Shown: positions 1 to 13,319 of the stretch, piece after piece | How positions within the stretch are numbered: position 1 is the first letter of the stretch | How the letters are laid out: each line of letters starts with the position of its first letter | Assembly (NCBI GenBank): GCA_900708905.1 | Contig: CAADRB010000005.1 | Coordinates: 3,767,806-3,831,805, forward strand | From: Hymenolepis diminuta | Lineage: Eukaryota; Platyhelminthes; Cestoda; Cyclophyllidea; Hymenolepididae | Direction of reading: 5' to 3' | DNA: 64,000 nucleotides | Notes under the pieces: generated by a model | The model's input: only the letters and a program-made list of their open reading frames with translations | What the model was told of the DNA's origin: nothing | Databases searched by the model: none | Translations under genes and position numbers: made by a program

Positions 1-1185
1 ATTGTGGTTACTTTAATACAGCCGCACAAACGCATTATATAAGCAGTAAATTAACTTTTCCATAATAATTAAGCGTTTATTTATTGGAGAGGAACGAAGA
101 TGAAGGCTCTCTAATTGGAAAATTCTCAGCCGATATAAATTGAATGCTGTTGGATATTGCGAATAAACAATAACTATTCTGTTTATATTAAACCAAGCCA
201 TTACTGTGAAATAAGATTTTGAAGTATTTCAACCGACGTCTTCATTTGCTCCAGGCATTTATTAACTGTTTTATAATATTATTTTCATGGAAAACAATAT
301 TAATTACAATTCGTCAGACAAATTAAATTAGTTTCTCCAATATTAAAATTAAATTAATGCCAACTTGCTTACCTTTCTTCAGGAGCTCGTCCTATGAGAA
401 AAAGTTGAGCATTAACGCGTATCATTGAACCTCGTACTGAAATCAATTGAAATAAACCTCAATTGTGTCCGCATTTTGTCTCGATAGTAGAAGTGGAACA
501 AAATAGACTTGAAGTGCTAGGAGAATTATAAATTGAAGAAAACAACCCTAAATAGTTAACACCAAACCAAACTCGAATAATTCAGCCGTTTAGCTCTGCT
601 TAATAGGAGTATTTAACCCTGTAATGAGCAGAAAAACTTGGCTGATCTCTCTCATTACGTGGTACAATACTCAAATCGGTGCAGAGCGAATGAAGACTTC
701 TGATATTAATTGTGTTGCCTAACACAATCTCTGCTTTATATAAATTGCTACAGTAGTCGATGTACTCATGAACTCAAGCCACTCGATATTATTGATTCTC
801 CATTTGTTCATTACTTCGTCATTAACCTTCTTGTGCACAGATCAAATGAATGACAGTGCAAACGCATTTTACGCATTTAATGTATAATCAAATCACATTT
901 TATGTTGATTTATTTTAGAAGTTGGAGAGTTTCATTACATGATTTACGAAATTGGCACACAATATTTAAGGTGGCTATTAGAAGAAGGGAATTTTTTGGT
1001 TTATTTTAGCTAGTGGATAATATTATAATTGTTTTTCTATTAAATAAGGCCATGATCTTTTAGATCAATTCTTAAAAGGTACAAGAAATCACAAATTATC
1101 TGAGAAGTGACACTTAATAAAATTGCCCATGTAGGTAAAATGTATATTAATTAAGGGGAGAGGGAAGGGGGAATCGTAGTGAGCT

Positions 1186-1557
1186 TGTGGCGTTCGCCTG
1201 CAGAGGCCTCCAGCCAATCAGCAGTCACTATCCCTGCAGCTTAGCGTTGTTTGTATATAAGGACCAAGCTCGTGGACAACATCTCATGAGGAGCTCTGTT
1301 CGCTTAAAAATTCTTACTAGTTCGTCTCACACGGGGCTCTGTTCACACTTATAAAATAAAATTCTTTCTCTCTCATCGCATACGGAGCAATAAACTCTCT
1401 CCACTCCACGTCTTTCTTGTTCTCGCTACTTTGGGAGCAGCCTAGTTAATTTCGGGAGCAAATTTATAATAGAGGATTCTGCTAGACGCTATCCGGACTG
1501 CTTAGGAAGATTAGGCAGCTGCAGCAAAAAAGGTTTATTGATGTAGCATCCGCTACA
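1186..1557 (+). mobile_element. Solo LTR, family A (copy 1)
   Basis: A 372-bp element beginning TGTGGCGTT and ending CCGCTACA, flanked by a perfect 4-bp target duplication AGCT (1182-1185 and 1558-1561). Inside are a CCAAT box (1214-1218), a TATATAAGG box (1253-1261) and an AATAAA (1389-1394), the usual U3-R-U5 order. A near-identical copy lies at 62210-62580. The last 16 bases form a perfect 6-bp inverted repeat, TGTAGC-N4-GCTACA. No internal retrotransposon sequence adjoins it, so it is a solo LTR or a non-autonomous element. Confidence 0.8.
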
Positions 1558-3389
1558 AGCTCTGATATATTTAAAATATGGATGATTGACTAATATACCT
1601 GCTATCTACTATAGTGAGATACAAATAGATCGATCGCGGGATTAAATCAGGTGTTCATCAGTCTCTGAGTATCGTGGACATAGTCCTATCCATGAACCTG
1701 GAAGTCGAATCATGATATTACACATCATGCACAGACGAAAAGCTTAATGCTTCCACAATTCAAATAAAGAAAGGCCTTTGATGCTCTGATTTAACTGCCT
1801 ATATCTTTTTTGACCCTCTTCAATTTTGAATGAATTATAAGGATTCAGTCACGAAAAGCGAGAATTCCAGTTGCTATTTCTTGGTTTTTAACTCCCAACC
1901 TACTTACATACTTACCTAACTCAAAAGAAATGTTAAAGTATTAGCTGGTTTCGTATTTCATTATTACTAAGCTTCATTTAGAATTAAAGATTTTATGTAC
2001 GTTATCGTCCAGCCTCTTGATCTAACGGTATTTTATTGGGGGAGAGATAGGAGACAGGAGATACGAAGATGGGATAAACTATAAGTGTCTAAGTTGTAGA
2101 ATGAGGCTCAATAGTTATGCGTTCGATCACAGAGAAAATCGATAAACTGTTTAAAGGCAAAGAGATATCTCATTGGCGGATGGAATTGAAGCTCAATATT
2201 TAGAAGGTGGAAAATAGGATCAAATAGGTAAGGGAACTGTGACATACGCAAATTTTGGTAGGAGACGACATAATTGCTCGTCTGTCAATTATTACTTGGC
2301 ACCGAGTTCTATTAATTATAAATCAAACATCATGCAGGAGGCCTATGATATTGGAGGAACTGTAAAAAATATTTCTTGTTAGGATATACTTTGATTTTTG
2401 AATAAGCATCTCGATTGCAAAAATATTCAAATCAGTTTGGTTTGAATTAATTATTTCTAAATTTGTACCATGTACGTGGCTTGTGGATAGAATTTTCTGG
2501 TAATGCATGACTGTTTTATAATCTTTGAAAATAGAATTCAAAAGGATGCACCCAGCAGTATAAAATTTTCCAAACACGAGCATGGAATATCAATAATCGA
2601 TAAAAGGGTGTATGACTGACGGAGCCAATGAAATCTATTTAGATGCACTGAGAAGGTTAGACTCTATTTGCTAACATAATTCTAGCTATATCTTCAGATC
2701 TCTTTGTTTAAATTTACTCTACTTTCAAAAGGAGGGAATAATAATATACACCACACCACTTGAAATGATGATTCTTGTTTCAAAGATCTAAAACTATGAA
2801 ATAGGAATAGATGCTTACAAATGTATCCATACCCTCCTCCATACCCTACTGGTTTTCTGAATAAATGATTAAATACATATATACAGGGTGCGTAAGGTAT
2901 CAGAGGACACTTATATTCTTGTAATTTAATCTAACCCGATAATAATAATTAATGCATATTTTATATCAGAAGATCTCATGGCAGATACTGCTATCACTAA
3001 TGAGATGAAAGAACACTCTGTTATAGTGACTATAAAAGCGGCATACAACAACTTAGAAATTGCCAGATTCCCAAAAGTCACCACATTTTTCGTTTGCAAA
3101 GTTAGAAAGAAGCTGAACAAATTTCCTTCTTGACATTGCAGATTCCAGCACATTTCTCCATGTTAGCGGACCGTTATGCTAAGTCTTAACAATATTTAAT
3201 GGCTTTTAAAGCTCAAAAAAGAATAACCAATCAACATCTCTTTTGGTGTCTTTAATTTCCAGATTTGAAATTAACATATTTCGTTCTGTTTTCTCAATCA
3301 TACTTTTAAGATAAATATATATTTTTATTGAGGAAACATTGAAGTTACTGACTTATCAAAAATCATGAAATTTTGCCCTTAATTTAAAA
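1558..3389. other. Intergenic, no feature seen
   Basis: AT-rich sequence with many stops in all frames. The left edge (1-1185) is similar. Confidence 0.5.
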
Positions 3390-3615
3390 CTGATTGACAA
3401 CATCCTGCTCGTGAGACAGGGGAGTCGGGGATCGTGATTTGATGCTTATCGGTGCTGACCCAATGAACAGAACGACCAATTACGTCGGTTAAGTCTGGCT
3501 GAGATAGAGGGTGCAGAATTCGAGTTTCTCACCAGAGAAGCTCCATGATACAAATCCCTACCCAAAATGAGCTTTGAAAAAAATGCTTTCTTAAACGGGC
3601 TTGGGAAGTCAAACC
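3390..3615 (+). repeat. tRNA-derived SINE-like element, copy 1 (head truncated)
   Basis: Defines the family body: GTGATTTGATGCTTATCGG (B-box region), ACCAATTACGTCGG, GAATTCGAGTTTCTCACC, GAAGCTCCATGATAC and a tail GGGCTTGGGAAG. The 5' tRNA-like head is degenerate. Confidence 0.5.
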
Positions 3616-4468
3616 TTTTTCTACAACATTTGCCATATATTGCGCAGATTCAAACTCATCATCATTATTTATTAAGCACTTACTAGTGAATAGTCATACC
3701 CAATTAGGACAAGTGGTCTAATCACTGGATATATGTCCTTTAGTTGAAAACTTGCGTCATTTGATAGGTCTACTCTTACGATACAGGTGATAAAATCATG
3801 AAGGAATTAAATAAGAAATAATAAAGAGATTTCATAATAACAAATGAAGTATTTTTTAAATTGTAAAGTTCGATTGTCATGCATAATCATGCAGTAAAAG
3901 TTTGATTTAGCCCTTAAATGATTCCAATAAAGGTAAAATTTCCCGTCTTGGTTATATATTTACTTAAATAGAGTAAACCAAATAATCGAAACATTATTTC
4001 AATATAATAATAAAAAAATTCCTTCAGGATCGATTAATTAAAACAATTGGTGGTGAGATTGGCTAATTGAAATAGTATAAATTTAAGAGAGGCCAAGATT
4101 ATGTCGTCTATGGTTGCATTAAATTAATAATAATTTTTAATGAATGTTTTGATGGTTTCAGTTACTTTAAATAATTAAAATTGTAAACTGATGCTATTAA
4201 TCAAGAAATATGCATACATAGACATATAAAGAGTGTGTAAGGCATCTGAGAACAACTTACTCAGTTTTGGAAAAAATAGAACATGAAATTGTCGGAACTG
4301 GTTGGAATTGACAATTTCTTGTAACAAAACAAGCAAACATTATACCTATTAAACTATGTTGTACTCCATGAATATCCTCCCTCGGCTTCTATTACCCACA
4401 CAATTGGAGTCCGAAAACGACTCACTGCAAGCTTTCATCAGATCAGGTGGTCTTTATTGATGTCCTCC

Positions 4469-4516
4469 ATTCCTCGGACTATTGCTCGGGTTATTACTCG
4501 GGCTATTGCTCGAACT
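4469..4516 (+). repeat. 12-bp tandem repeat, 4 copies
   Basis: Imperfect units ATTCCTCGGACT, ATTGCTCGGGTT, ATTACTCGGGCT and ATTGCTCGAACT. Confidence 0.7.
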
Positions 4517-4596
4517 ATTGGTTCCATGAGAAAGGAGGATGTGGTGTTAGGGGATGCTTATTAACTTTCTTTTCAACCACGTCATGTTCCGTCTCC

Positions 4597-4640
4597 TCCC
4601 CCTTCCCTTCCCTTCCCTTCCCTCCCCTCTCCACCCCTTT
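4597..4640 (+). repeat. Polypyrimidine CCTTC tract
   Basis: Strand-asymmetric run of CCTTCCCTT-type units, free of purines for over 30 bases, between two other tandem repeats. Confidence 0.7.
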
Positions 4641-4650
4641 CCTCACCGCT

Positions 4651-4690
4651 CTGTGCCACCCCGTGCCATTCCGTGCCACCCTGTGCCGTG
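4651..4690 (+). repeat. 10-bp tandem repeat, 4 copies
   Basis: Units of the form CYGTGCCAYY: CTGTGCCACC, CCGTGCCATT, CCGTGCCACC, CTGTGCCGTG. Confidence 0.7.
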
Positions 4691-4921
4691 GAGCACCGCT
4701 CCACACGTAACAATCCAAAGGATTAAGTTATGGTGAGTAGTTAGGAGGCGGTCATAAGTTTGATGTGTGAGATGATGATGAGAATTCTTGGTCATCCATC
4801 CAATCTTGGGTTTTGAGAGCCTTATGGAATGGAGTCAAATCTTGTTGGAGAAGAAGTGGGGGAGGAGTGTGGGAAGGAGGAGGGAAGGGAGAAGAGGTGG
4901 ATCTTCCTTCATTGGCTACGC

Positions 4922-4992
4922 TGTCTGCATCCGCATCTGCACTTGCATCTACATCTGCATTGAATCCTGTGGAATCCTGTGGTCCTGTGGAA
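4922..4992 (+). repeat. Hexamer GCATCY tract followed by AATCCTGTGG repeats
   Basis: TGCATC/CGCATC units run from 4922 to about 4963, then GAATCCTGTGGAATCCTGTG and a third partial unit. Confidence 0.65.
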
Positions 4993-7629
4993 AAATGGAG
5001 GAGTCATGATGTGGCCTTCATCGAAAGAACAACACCGAACACCATCACTACTGTGGCAAACTTCGTGCGTGTGCATAACAGTTGAAATTTCGGTGGGGTT
5101 CGCCCACACATAGCCAGCCATCTGTTATTTCTTCGATTCATTTTTTCATCCTGGTGAAAGTGTTATGGTTGGAGAAAGGCCAAAGACACTTCTGTTCTTC
5201 TGGGTGCTTCAATCTCTTTATGAGTTCTCCTGCATGTATTCAATTATTCTCTTGACTTGTTTCTGTCCACCTATGTATATATGTATTAGTAAAAATTCAA
5301 TTTCCGCATTTTTTTCTTCACGACGAAATCAAAGAAAAAATTTGTTTTCGAGGGACTGGCGACGAGTTAAAAAGGTATTCGGATTCCAGTCTTTTGACAA
5401 TGGTATTCGACAGTTTTAATGTCGAATACATTTCTGTTTATATTGATTCTCCTACGAGAAATAAAATGTGAGTTTGGTCCCAATTTCTCTCTGGAACTTA
5501 CAAATTCCAACACTCGTCTTGGGCAGATGGACTATTTCCTTTAGTTTATGATGAAGGCATGACGTTCTGTCTCCTTTATTGACTAGCCTTAACCAGAGGG
5601 GTTTGATAGATATGACTCAATGAGTTTCACTCCTGTGACCTCTATTTTGACAGGCGAGAAACCGAATCACCACACGACTGGCACTTAAGTAACACGGATC
5701 ATCCTGTTTTAGGAATGTATTGATAGTACAAAATATATTTTATTAATAGTTAATTTTGAATATTTTAAATTTTAAAATTAAGATAAGTCAGTTACAGTGA
5801 GTTGAGTTAGACTGATATGTACTAGGCGAAAATCTCTATTTAAACTAACAAATTGATAGACAGAAGTGACATACTTTTAAGATTAATCAGTTCTGAATGC
5901 GTGATTTTTTCACGTTTAGATAAATTTAAACCGATTTGTGAATGGTGGACTTCTGGAAGTACAAATGGATTCCAAATAAGTTTACTCCGTCCTGTTATCT
6001 TGGCTATTAGAAGAAAAAATATTGACATATGATATCAACTGAGACCTTTCGATCAAACCTACTTAATTAAAAAGCGTTTATATTGGTCCCGTAGAAAATT
6101 TGCATTTAAGAATTTGTTATAATGACTTCTACTTCATAATAATTTATACTAGAACGCTAGTGTCTGATATATGAAGAGTTCAAACTGACTTATTGGACGG
6201 TTTCCTTTTACTAATCTCCCAGTCATACCAGACGAAGCTAGACGATTGATGCAAACATTTGATGCCTTTATATTAGTGAAGCGGGAAAAGAGTACGATTA
6301 ATGAAAATTACAAAAGACGGGCTAAGGGAGAAGCATTTACTTAATACTAGTGGACTATAAGGACACCCAAATTTCGGGCGAAAATGATCTCCTTGTTTTT
6401 AAAGGCATTTTATTCATAAAAAAAGGAGAAAAACGTTTCTTAAATTATGCTTTTATAATTTCTATTTAGAGCTATTTATGAAATCTCCGATAATTAAGAC
6501 TTTGAATAGAACCAAACTCTTTGATGTATTCCGAAGATACTTGGGGAATAAGCCTTTCGTCATCCCCACTATCTTCAATGCAAAAAATTTACTCAGAATT
6601 CAGAGATCCGATCGGTGGGACGGTTATCAGAATTGCCACCCTATTTAATCCATGAAAAATATTTTATAAAATTTTATAATACTGTTTATTAAAATGCAAA
6701 TCGCATGGGCATTCAAGTATGGTAGACACAAGCAAGTAAGAAACAGGGATTTAAACGACTAAAATGGGTTCACGAATAATTTGCATTAATCGTAATTTCT
6801 AGGGAATTCCATCTCCTGTTCAGAAACTATATAAGTATTAGGGACAATCTTATACAACTATTATCAGTTCAATTAGTTTGGATTCCTCTGTGTCACGTCT
6901 AATTCATCCATGTACTCTTTGTCCTTGTTAATCTCAGTCGAATAAATTAGTATCAATTTGCTCTCTTTCAAGTTGTCGCCGCACATGAGCATAGGTTCGT
7001 ACGTTATTGTCATTATAAAAGTCATTATTGTGAGCAGTTCAGTTCTTTAGTATAGCATTCTCGTCTTTTATCGCTATTAATTTTGGTTTTTTTAATTAGA
7101 GAACATTCCTAATACTTCATACCGCCTCTTAGAGCTATCAAAACACCACCAGTGTGTTATTATATGCGCAATCCAACATTCTGGAATAAATCAGATCAGT
7201 TGAACAGGCAAGACGATAAACAGATAGCTGGAGTGGAAACCCGATTTTGGAGCACAAATTTAGGAAAATATGCTTACTTTCAGGCCTGCTCAATAGGTAG
7301 TATCCATAACAAGATTGATATCAAGACTTGTTATCAAGATTGGGATCTCCGTTCATTCCCCCCGGTTAATGAGTTGTTTTCACTTAAGTCAACATTTTAT
7401 TCTTAATATTGGCCATGGCCGGGCTAAGACCTTTAGAATTTTTAATCAGTGGAAGGCATTTTAATAAGAAGGAACAACAAACCAGTCAGATAAGTTATGA
7501 AAGAGAAGAGGTGAAGAGAGCCAGGGCGTCATGATTTTTGCTTAGTTTGAATTATGAGGGTGTTGAGGTATCTATGTTTTCACAAAGAGTACACTTCCCT
7601 TTCAGAAAATTATATGGATGAGATAATTC
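4993..7629. other. Intergenic, no feature seen
   Basis: Short open frames only. None shows a domain, a plausible start or splice-linked neighbours. Confidence 0.45.
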
Positions 7630-7735
7630 CCACGCCGTTTAGAGCTTGTTGATCGGATGATTTAGCTCCACGGTTGGTCACGCCACCTCGATTTATTCGC
7701 ATTTTATTACATCTTTTTATAGAATATCAGTGATT
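7630..7735 (+). repeat. Dispersed repeat R2, partial copy
   Basis: Keeps the core GATTTAGCTCCACGGTTGG followed by TCACGCCACCTCGATTTATT that is shared with copies at 25.9 and 33.9 kb. Confidence 0.4.
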
Positions 7736-10700
7736 ACAATATTTCATTAAAATTGAACTCCAATTTTTATCCCTATTAGCCCTTCAAACAGGTCTTTTAA
7801 TTACCAAAATGTTTATCTGTGGACTCACTTTCACTCACTGCCTCTAAAATTAATGATGCTCTGCTACTGAATTTTATTGGAATATGATTATAATGATAAC
7901 TAAAAGAGAGTTTTTATTGCATAATTTATGTTTAGGAGGCTGATTTTTAATTAAATTTAAAGTTTAAACAAAGATATTAACAAAAAATTGCATAAAGATT
8001 TGCAGTGCACTACAGCTGAAAGACTCAAAGATTGATTTTGGTGCAATCAATTTTTTCAACTCGTCGTTTTCAATAGCACTGAATAGGATTACTAACATAA
8101 TATCATAACAAAAATTATTATAGAACAGTGCAATTCATCATAGCTTGGAGGTTAAATTTGTTAGATTACAGCATTGTTTAACTTCATGTCCGAATTCCAT
8201 TATTCATTCACATTTTAAAGTTTTGCATTAAGATGTAGTAATGCTCCCTTTCTTCCGGTTCCCCTTATCAAGTTCTCTCATTCACAGTTAGGAAGAGTAA
8301 AACAAGCCTTGCATTTTAATAACTTCGTATTCAGGAAAATTATTTCTCTCTCTTTCAAATAAATTATTTATGAATCCATTAGGAAATAGTGTAATTAGAG
8401 CTAGTTTTCGCTGATTAGAACTCAAAAATTAATGAAATTTTCATCCATTTCTCTAAGGAATTAGTTAAATGAGCATTTGGGTGAAGGCATCCAGGCTAAT
8501 TCGGTTTAAATTAAGTAAAATGAATGTTATTTAAAGGTTTATTATTAATATCATATTTTCAGGTCTAACTGTCTTACGCTGGGAGTGAAATAGAAAATAT
8601 TTTGATGTTAAAATTAAAAGGCGCTTTAAAAAATGCTTCGAGAAAGTTTCATTAAAAAATTAATTCTTCATTTTGTAAACCAGTTTGGACAGGGAAAGGA
8701 ACAAATTTATCAAGATGTTGTAGAGGGTTTACTAGCTGCTAAGGTATCTTATCTTCCACTAGCTCTTCTTCAGACTATAACTTCTGCCTCCTTAACAATC
8801 TTTACCACATAGCAAAATAGAGGAGAAGAGAAGTCGTTCTTTGGAGAGCTTTGCTGAGGGCAGAGAGGAAGTCCAGAGGTGAGAGAGAGAGAGAGAGGGA
8901 ATCGTGTGTTGAAGTTGGTACAGTGGACTTTGTGTTTGTTTTCAGAGGGGATATTTACGGTTCGATTAAAAATGGGTAGTATAAATAAAGAGAATGGCTC
9001 CGGGCACTACTGATCGAGAAAACTGCCAACGATCACTTAAGGGCTAATTAAGTGATTTAATGATGTCAGTTAAAATAAACCACTTTAGATTACATAATAG
9101 TCCCGTTTGAGGTCAAGTTCCACTGTGGTCTTAGCAACAATTTTGACGTAAAGATAATTAGATGCCAGAAAGACTTAGTGATGACCAAGACAACAATTCT
9201 AAGTTGAGAAAAATTTTATGATCTTGGTCACTACAAGCTCTAAGCTCTTGGTCAGCTCTAAGCAAGGCTGAACTGAATTGTCTGAATTACCTAAAAGACA
9301 GATTTTGGAGTTTTTACTTCGAAATCTCAAATTCGAGATGCAATTGCAAAATACAACGAAATATATCACTTAAGTAATACTTAAATAAGCTAGTAAATGT
9401 AGATATTATATGATGTAATGCCCCTAATTTTATTTATAACCGATTCCACAATCTCTGCTCCGCTCTCTTTTCTTTAATTAAACTTTGTTACTTCTTGCCT
9501 CGCCATGGCCCATAACAGTAATCGAAAATATTCGGGTTCTGTATTAATATTTTAGGTTGTTTGTTACATTACTACTGATAAGAATATAAGCCCTTTTTAC
9601 CTCTGTTCAATTCCATAAAAAAAAGAAATAGAAAAATTCTGCTAAAAATTCTAAAGGTCGCCTTATTTAATTAAATTCAATGTTTTAGTTAATAATTCCA
9701 TATGAAAGCTTTTGGATAAAATTACAGAGTTGTAAAATACGTTTATGAGATCACACATAAAACGAATGCTCAGTTATTAATACTTCTCGGACATGTGAAT
9801 AAAAGGCTGCTGTAACTGTAATATATGTTCTATGGGGGAACTATTCAGTTTGGAGTTAATCCGTTTATTTGGGAATACGCTTTGATTTCCCCATCAAGTC
9901 AGCGTCCCAATTAAGACGAGCATTATTTCCTCTTCATAGATTTTCAAATTAACAAAGTATCTCCAAGTTTATTGGTAAAATAAACAATCTTTCAGAAATA
10001 ATAAAAAAAATTGGAAATGAGTTATTTAGAAAGTCATCAAAATATAAAGGAAATAACCATAATGTTAACATTGTCATTATTTTTGAAAACACGCCTGGGT
10101 GCGGATCTTTCATGCGTTAATAAGAAAATAACTGTTCTTTTCAAACTTAACATTTTCCCCTTGAATTATCAAGCAATTAACTGTTTTCTTTAAACACAAT
10201 TAAAAAGTGGATCAGGAGATCCAGTAAAAATACAGAAGTTGAGAAAGCATCCCCAGATATGGCAGGAGCTGACAGAAAATTCAAGGAATTCAATTGTTTA
10301 TCTATTCGCTCAGGAGAGTGAGTAATACCTCCTTATGATATCACAGTTTTGTAACCCTTGTCGACGTTCAACCCTGAGCGATGTCTTCAACTTATTGGGT
10401 GTCCAGCCTTAAATCAGGACAACAAAGAATTACACAATTCCTTAACCACTTTTTACTGAAAAGACGCATTTGAGTAATTTCTCGCCCCTTCCCACAATCG
10501 AAGCCATACGCGGTTTATCGAAAAGAGAAGTCTCTAGGGGCGAGTTCCAACGACGCAAGAGAGTTAAAAAACATGGGACTTCATGAAATATTTCTATGTG
10601 GCATTTAAATTATTTCGCTTTTCTCCTTTTTCCCTGTTATTTTGATGATGCTTATAAGGGATAAGGAGATATATCTCTTTTGGTGACGACCGGTTTACGT

Positions 10701-11099
10701 AATGCTGAATAAATCTTCCACTCGTAAAACTTAGACTTCCCGAACATTAGTGTAGGCAATTAACTATGATAAGAAACTAAGACCGAAAAGACATTTTGAA
10801 CATCCAAGACATCAAAAACAGACTTCAATATCTTCGTTGATTTCGGTCCAATATCATCACTTAGCCTAATCGTGAAGGCAGCATTTTGTAGAAATGTTTG
10901 CCTTTTTCAAATTCAGATAAAGGAATACACAGCAACAATCCTTTGAGATTTTTTATCATGGGAAACCATTTGGATATGGGGAATAAAAGAGTGTCTAATA
11001 ATATATTAATTGAGAGAGGGGATTAACAATAAGCGGAAAACGAGATGAAGATGTCACGAATCTTTCTTTACTGGAATTTGGGAGTATTGAGTTGTCCGT
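7736..11099. other. Intergenic apart from one GA repeat
   Basis: Low-information AT-rich DNA. No coding signal, RNA gene or second copy of a repeat was recognised. Confidence 0.45.
8881..8899 (+). repeat. GA microsatellite
   Basis: Near-perfect run of GA dinucleotides inside a purine-rich stretch that begins at about 8820. Confidence 0.7.
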
Positions 11100-11335
11100 A
11101 TTTGAAGAGGGGAGGGATTCACATTGCGATGTCATAATATTTAATCTTCATCGTCTGACTCCCAGATTTATGAATGAGATTATGTCTATTGTAATTGGAG
11201 AACTGAGACCGATTGACTATTTCTTCACGGTTAGCCATGCCATCCAGATATACTTTTACAACCAAGAACAAATAGATGAGATTAGTAGTGATAAATGCAA
11301 CATAGGAGAACTCAATACAGTTCAAAATTTTATTT
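11100..11335 (+). repeat. Dispersed repeat R2, copy 2
   Basis: Shares GATGTCATAATATT, CTGACTCCCAGATT, ATGAGATTATGTC and AACAAATAGATGAGATTAGT with 25946-26170. Open frames of about 95 codons on both strands here are products of the repeat. Confidence 0.5.
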
Positions 11336-12430
11336 ATCATTTGAGGGAGAAAAAGAATTTTCTTGCGCAGAGACAAAAATTCCACTGAATACGTGCTCCC
11401 CAAAATAAACTCTTTACGCGTATTGATAATAATGAAAAAATATCAAACACGCTTCAAAGCAAAGTAAAATATGAGGATGGACACTGATCGTAATAATACT
11501 TTGACCAACAGTCTTGCCAAATAATGTTCTATATTATCAGTATTAATAAGTCCATCGAATTATAAAAGGGTCAAGAGGGGAATTATTTTCAAATTGCCAT
11601 TGGCGGTTCTTTGTCAACAAGACTTTCATAGCTTAAGCATTTGGAAGTATTGCTTTCCTAAGAGCAAACGTTTAACTTTTCTTGAATTTTCTTTATTCTA
11701 CATTTAACAGGCCAGTTCACTTTCGTTTGGTAGCTGAAGAGGAATACACAAAAATTTACTATCTTCAAAAGGTAAGTTGATGGTGCTTAATGAAATAACC
11801 ATGGAATTTTCGATAGAATCTCTAAAACGTTTATTGAATGTATTTTTTTCTCTTATTTTTCCCCTTACATTCTGAAGAGCTAACAATTGCAAATAAAATC
11901 AAATTCTGTAACACCCGTTCTTATCAAAGCATATTCACAATGCTCAGACACAAGGGAGGAGATGTAGTTAACTTGGAATCGGTTAGTGATGATCAAATTC
12001 AGGATACGAACACAACGCAGATAAATACCTTCATTAGCGAATCTGCAGTTAATTTAAACGAGCGAACTAGCAAGAGGCTTCAAGATCATAGACTGATAGG
12101 ACTGTAACACCTTCCATTTCGGATTTAAAAGGAAGACGTGCATATTCTATTACTCTTACGAGGAACGTAATTCAAAGTTACTATCGACCATTAAAATCCC
12201 GGTTTTGATAGTGAAATTTGATGAGGTAAACTAGAATGGAACTGTTACGACACCATGTATTCTCTGCGGATTTTCGGAGTGCAGAAATATTTAAAATATA
12301 ACAGCCGTCAACGAGCCCTTCTGCTACATTGGAGGTGCTGCAATCAGTGTCCATTAAGTTAATTTGGGTGGTCAAATGCACAAGTTAGTCCAATATGGAT
12401 GTTGGTATGATATTTTTACACAAGTACTCC

Positions 12431-12614
12431 CACAAGGTACCATTGCTCTAGTCAATCGCAGTGCTGTTATTACCCTAGTTAATGGGCCTAGGCTTGCAAA
12501 CGATCTCCAAATTCTCTCACTAAATATAAGCTCGTATATGAAAAGACAAATNAAACGATCTCCAAATTCTCTCACTAAATATAAGCTCGTATATGAAAAG
12601 ACAAATTTATAAGT
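12431..12614 (+). repeat. Dispersed repeat R5 with internal N and 54-bp duplication
   Basis: The block from AAGGTACCATTGCTCTAGTC to AAGCTCGTATATGAAAAGAC recurs at 15749-15871. Here a single N (12552) separates two identical 54-bp copies, 12498-12551 and 12553-12606, which looks like unmerged contig ends. Confidence 0.6.
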
Positions 12615-12696
12615 ATATTTGGAAATTGGTATTTTCTACTAGACCACCAATGAACAATTTGTCCACATTGCTGCGAATTGAAAAAATGTTGGGGCA

Positions 12697-12716
12697 CAAC
12701 CAACCAACCAACCAAC
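12697..12716 (+). repeat. CAAC microsatellite, 5 units
   Basis: Five perfect CAAC units followed by CAAT. Confidence 0.75.
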
Positions 12717-13319
12717 CAATGTGGACACATTCAATTCGATCGATAATGATGACCATTATCTTGAGCACTGGCATTAAGCACAACCTGAGCCTGATTCATT
12801 CTTATCAACACAAATAAGGTAGTTGGAGAGTGGGAGACCCTTTTGACCCTTTTGGATATATCTCAATTATCTCATACTTTTCTCGGGTTTATTTGAGTTT
12901 CTTTTTCGAGTACACATGGAAATATTTTAATTTTTGAAATCACATCTATATATATAAAGCTACATTGTTTGTAGCTTTTTCAAACCTTTCGGTTTGATTT
13001 CCATCTAGATATCATGATAATTATGACATCTTTAATTATACTCAGAGTGGTAGTTATATCCCACTATATTATGAAAGATTTTAAGGTCTGAGACTTCCAA
13101 GCACTGAGGACATTAAAGATGTGAAGAGTGACAAAAACTGCCCCCTAAAACCTCTAGTACTGATGAGCATACAAGAGGATAATCTCGTCTTTGCACCAGC
13201 ATAATTAAAGACTTATGTTATTTCAAGGTTATGTTAAGTCCAAGTCACATTTATGAAAATTAAATATTAAAACACATCTCAGGTAGAGCGAAAAATAGGT
13301 TTAGTATTTTACTTCTATC

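Noticed and set aside
1280..1330. Hammerhead ribozyme in LTR A (retrozyme-like)
   Set aside because: The CTCATGAGG word resembles a core fragment, but the CTGATGA and GAAA core elements are absent.
4447..5121. Several overlapping open frames
   Set aside because: They arise from tandem repeats without stop codons, on both strands and in more than one frame.
11092..11403. Overlapping open frames of about 95 codons on both strands
   Set aside because: The sequence is a copy of dispersed repeat R2, seen again at 25.9 and 33.9 kb with stops in these frames.
12655..12745. Inverted repeat around the CAAC microsatellite
   Set aside because: The words ATGTGGAC and TTCAATTCG recur, but in an order that cannot pair as a stem.
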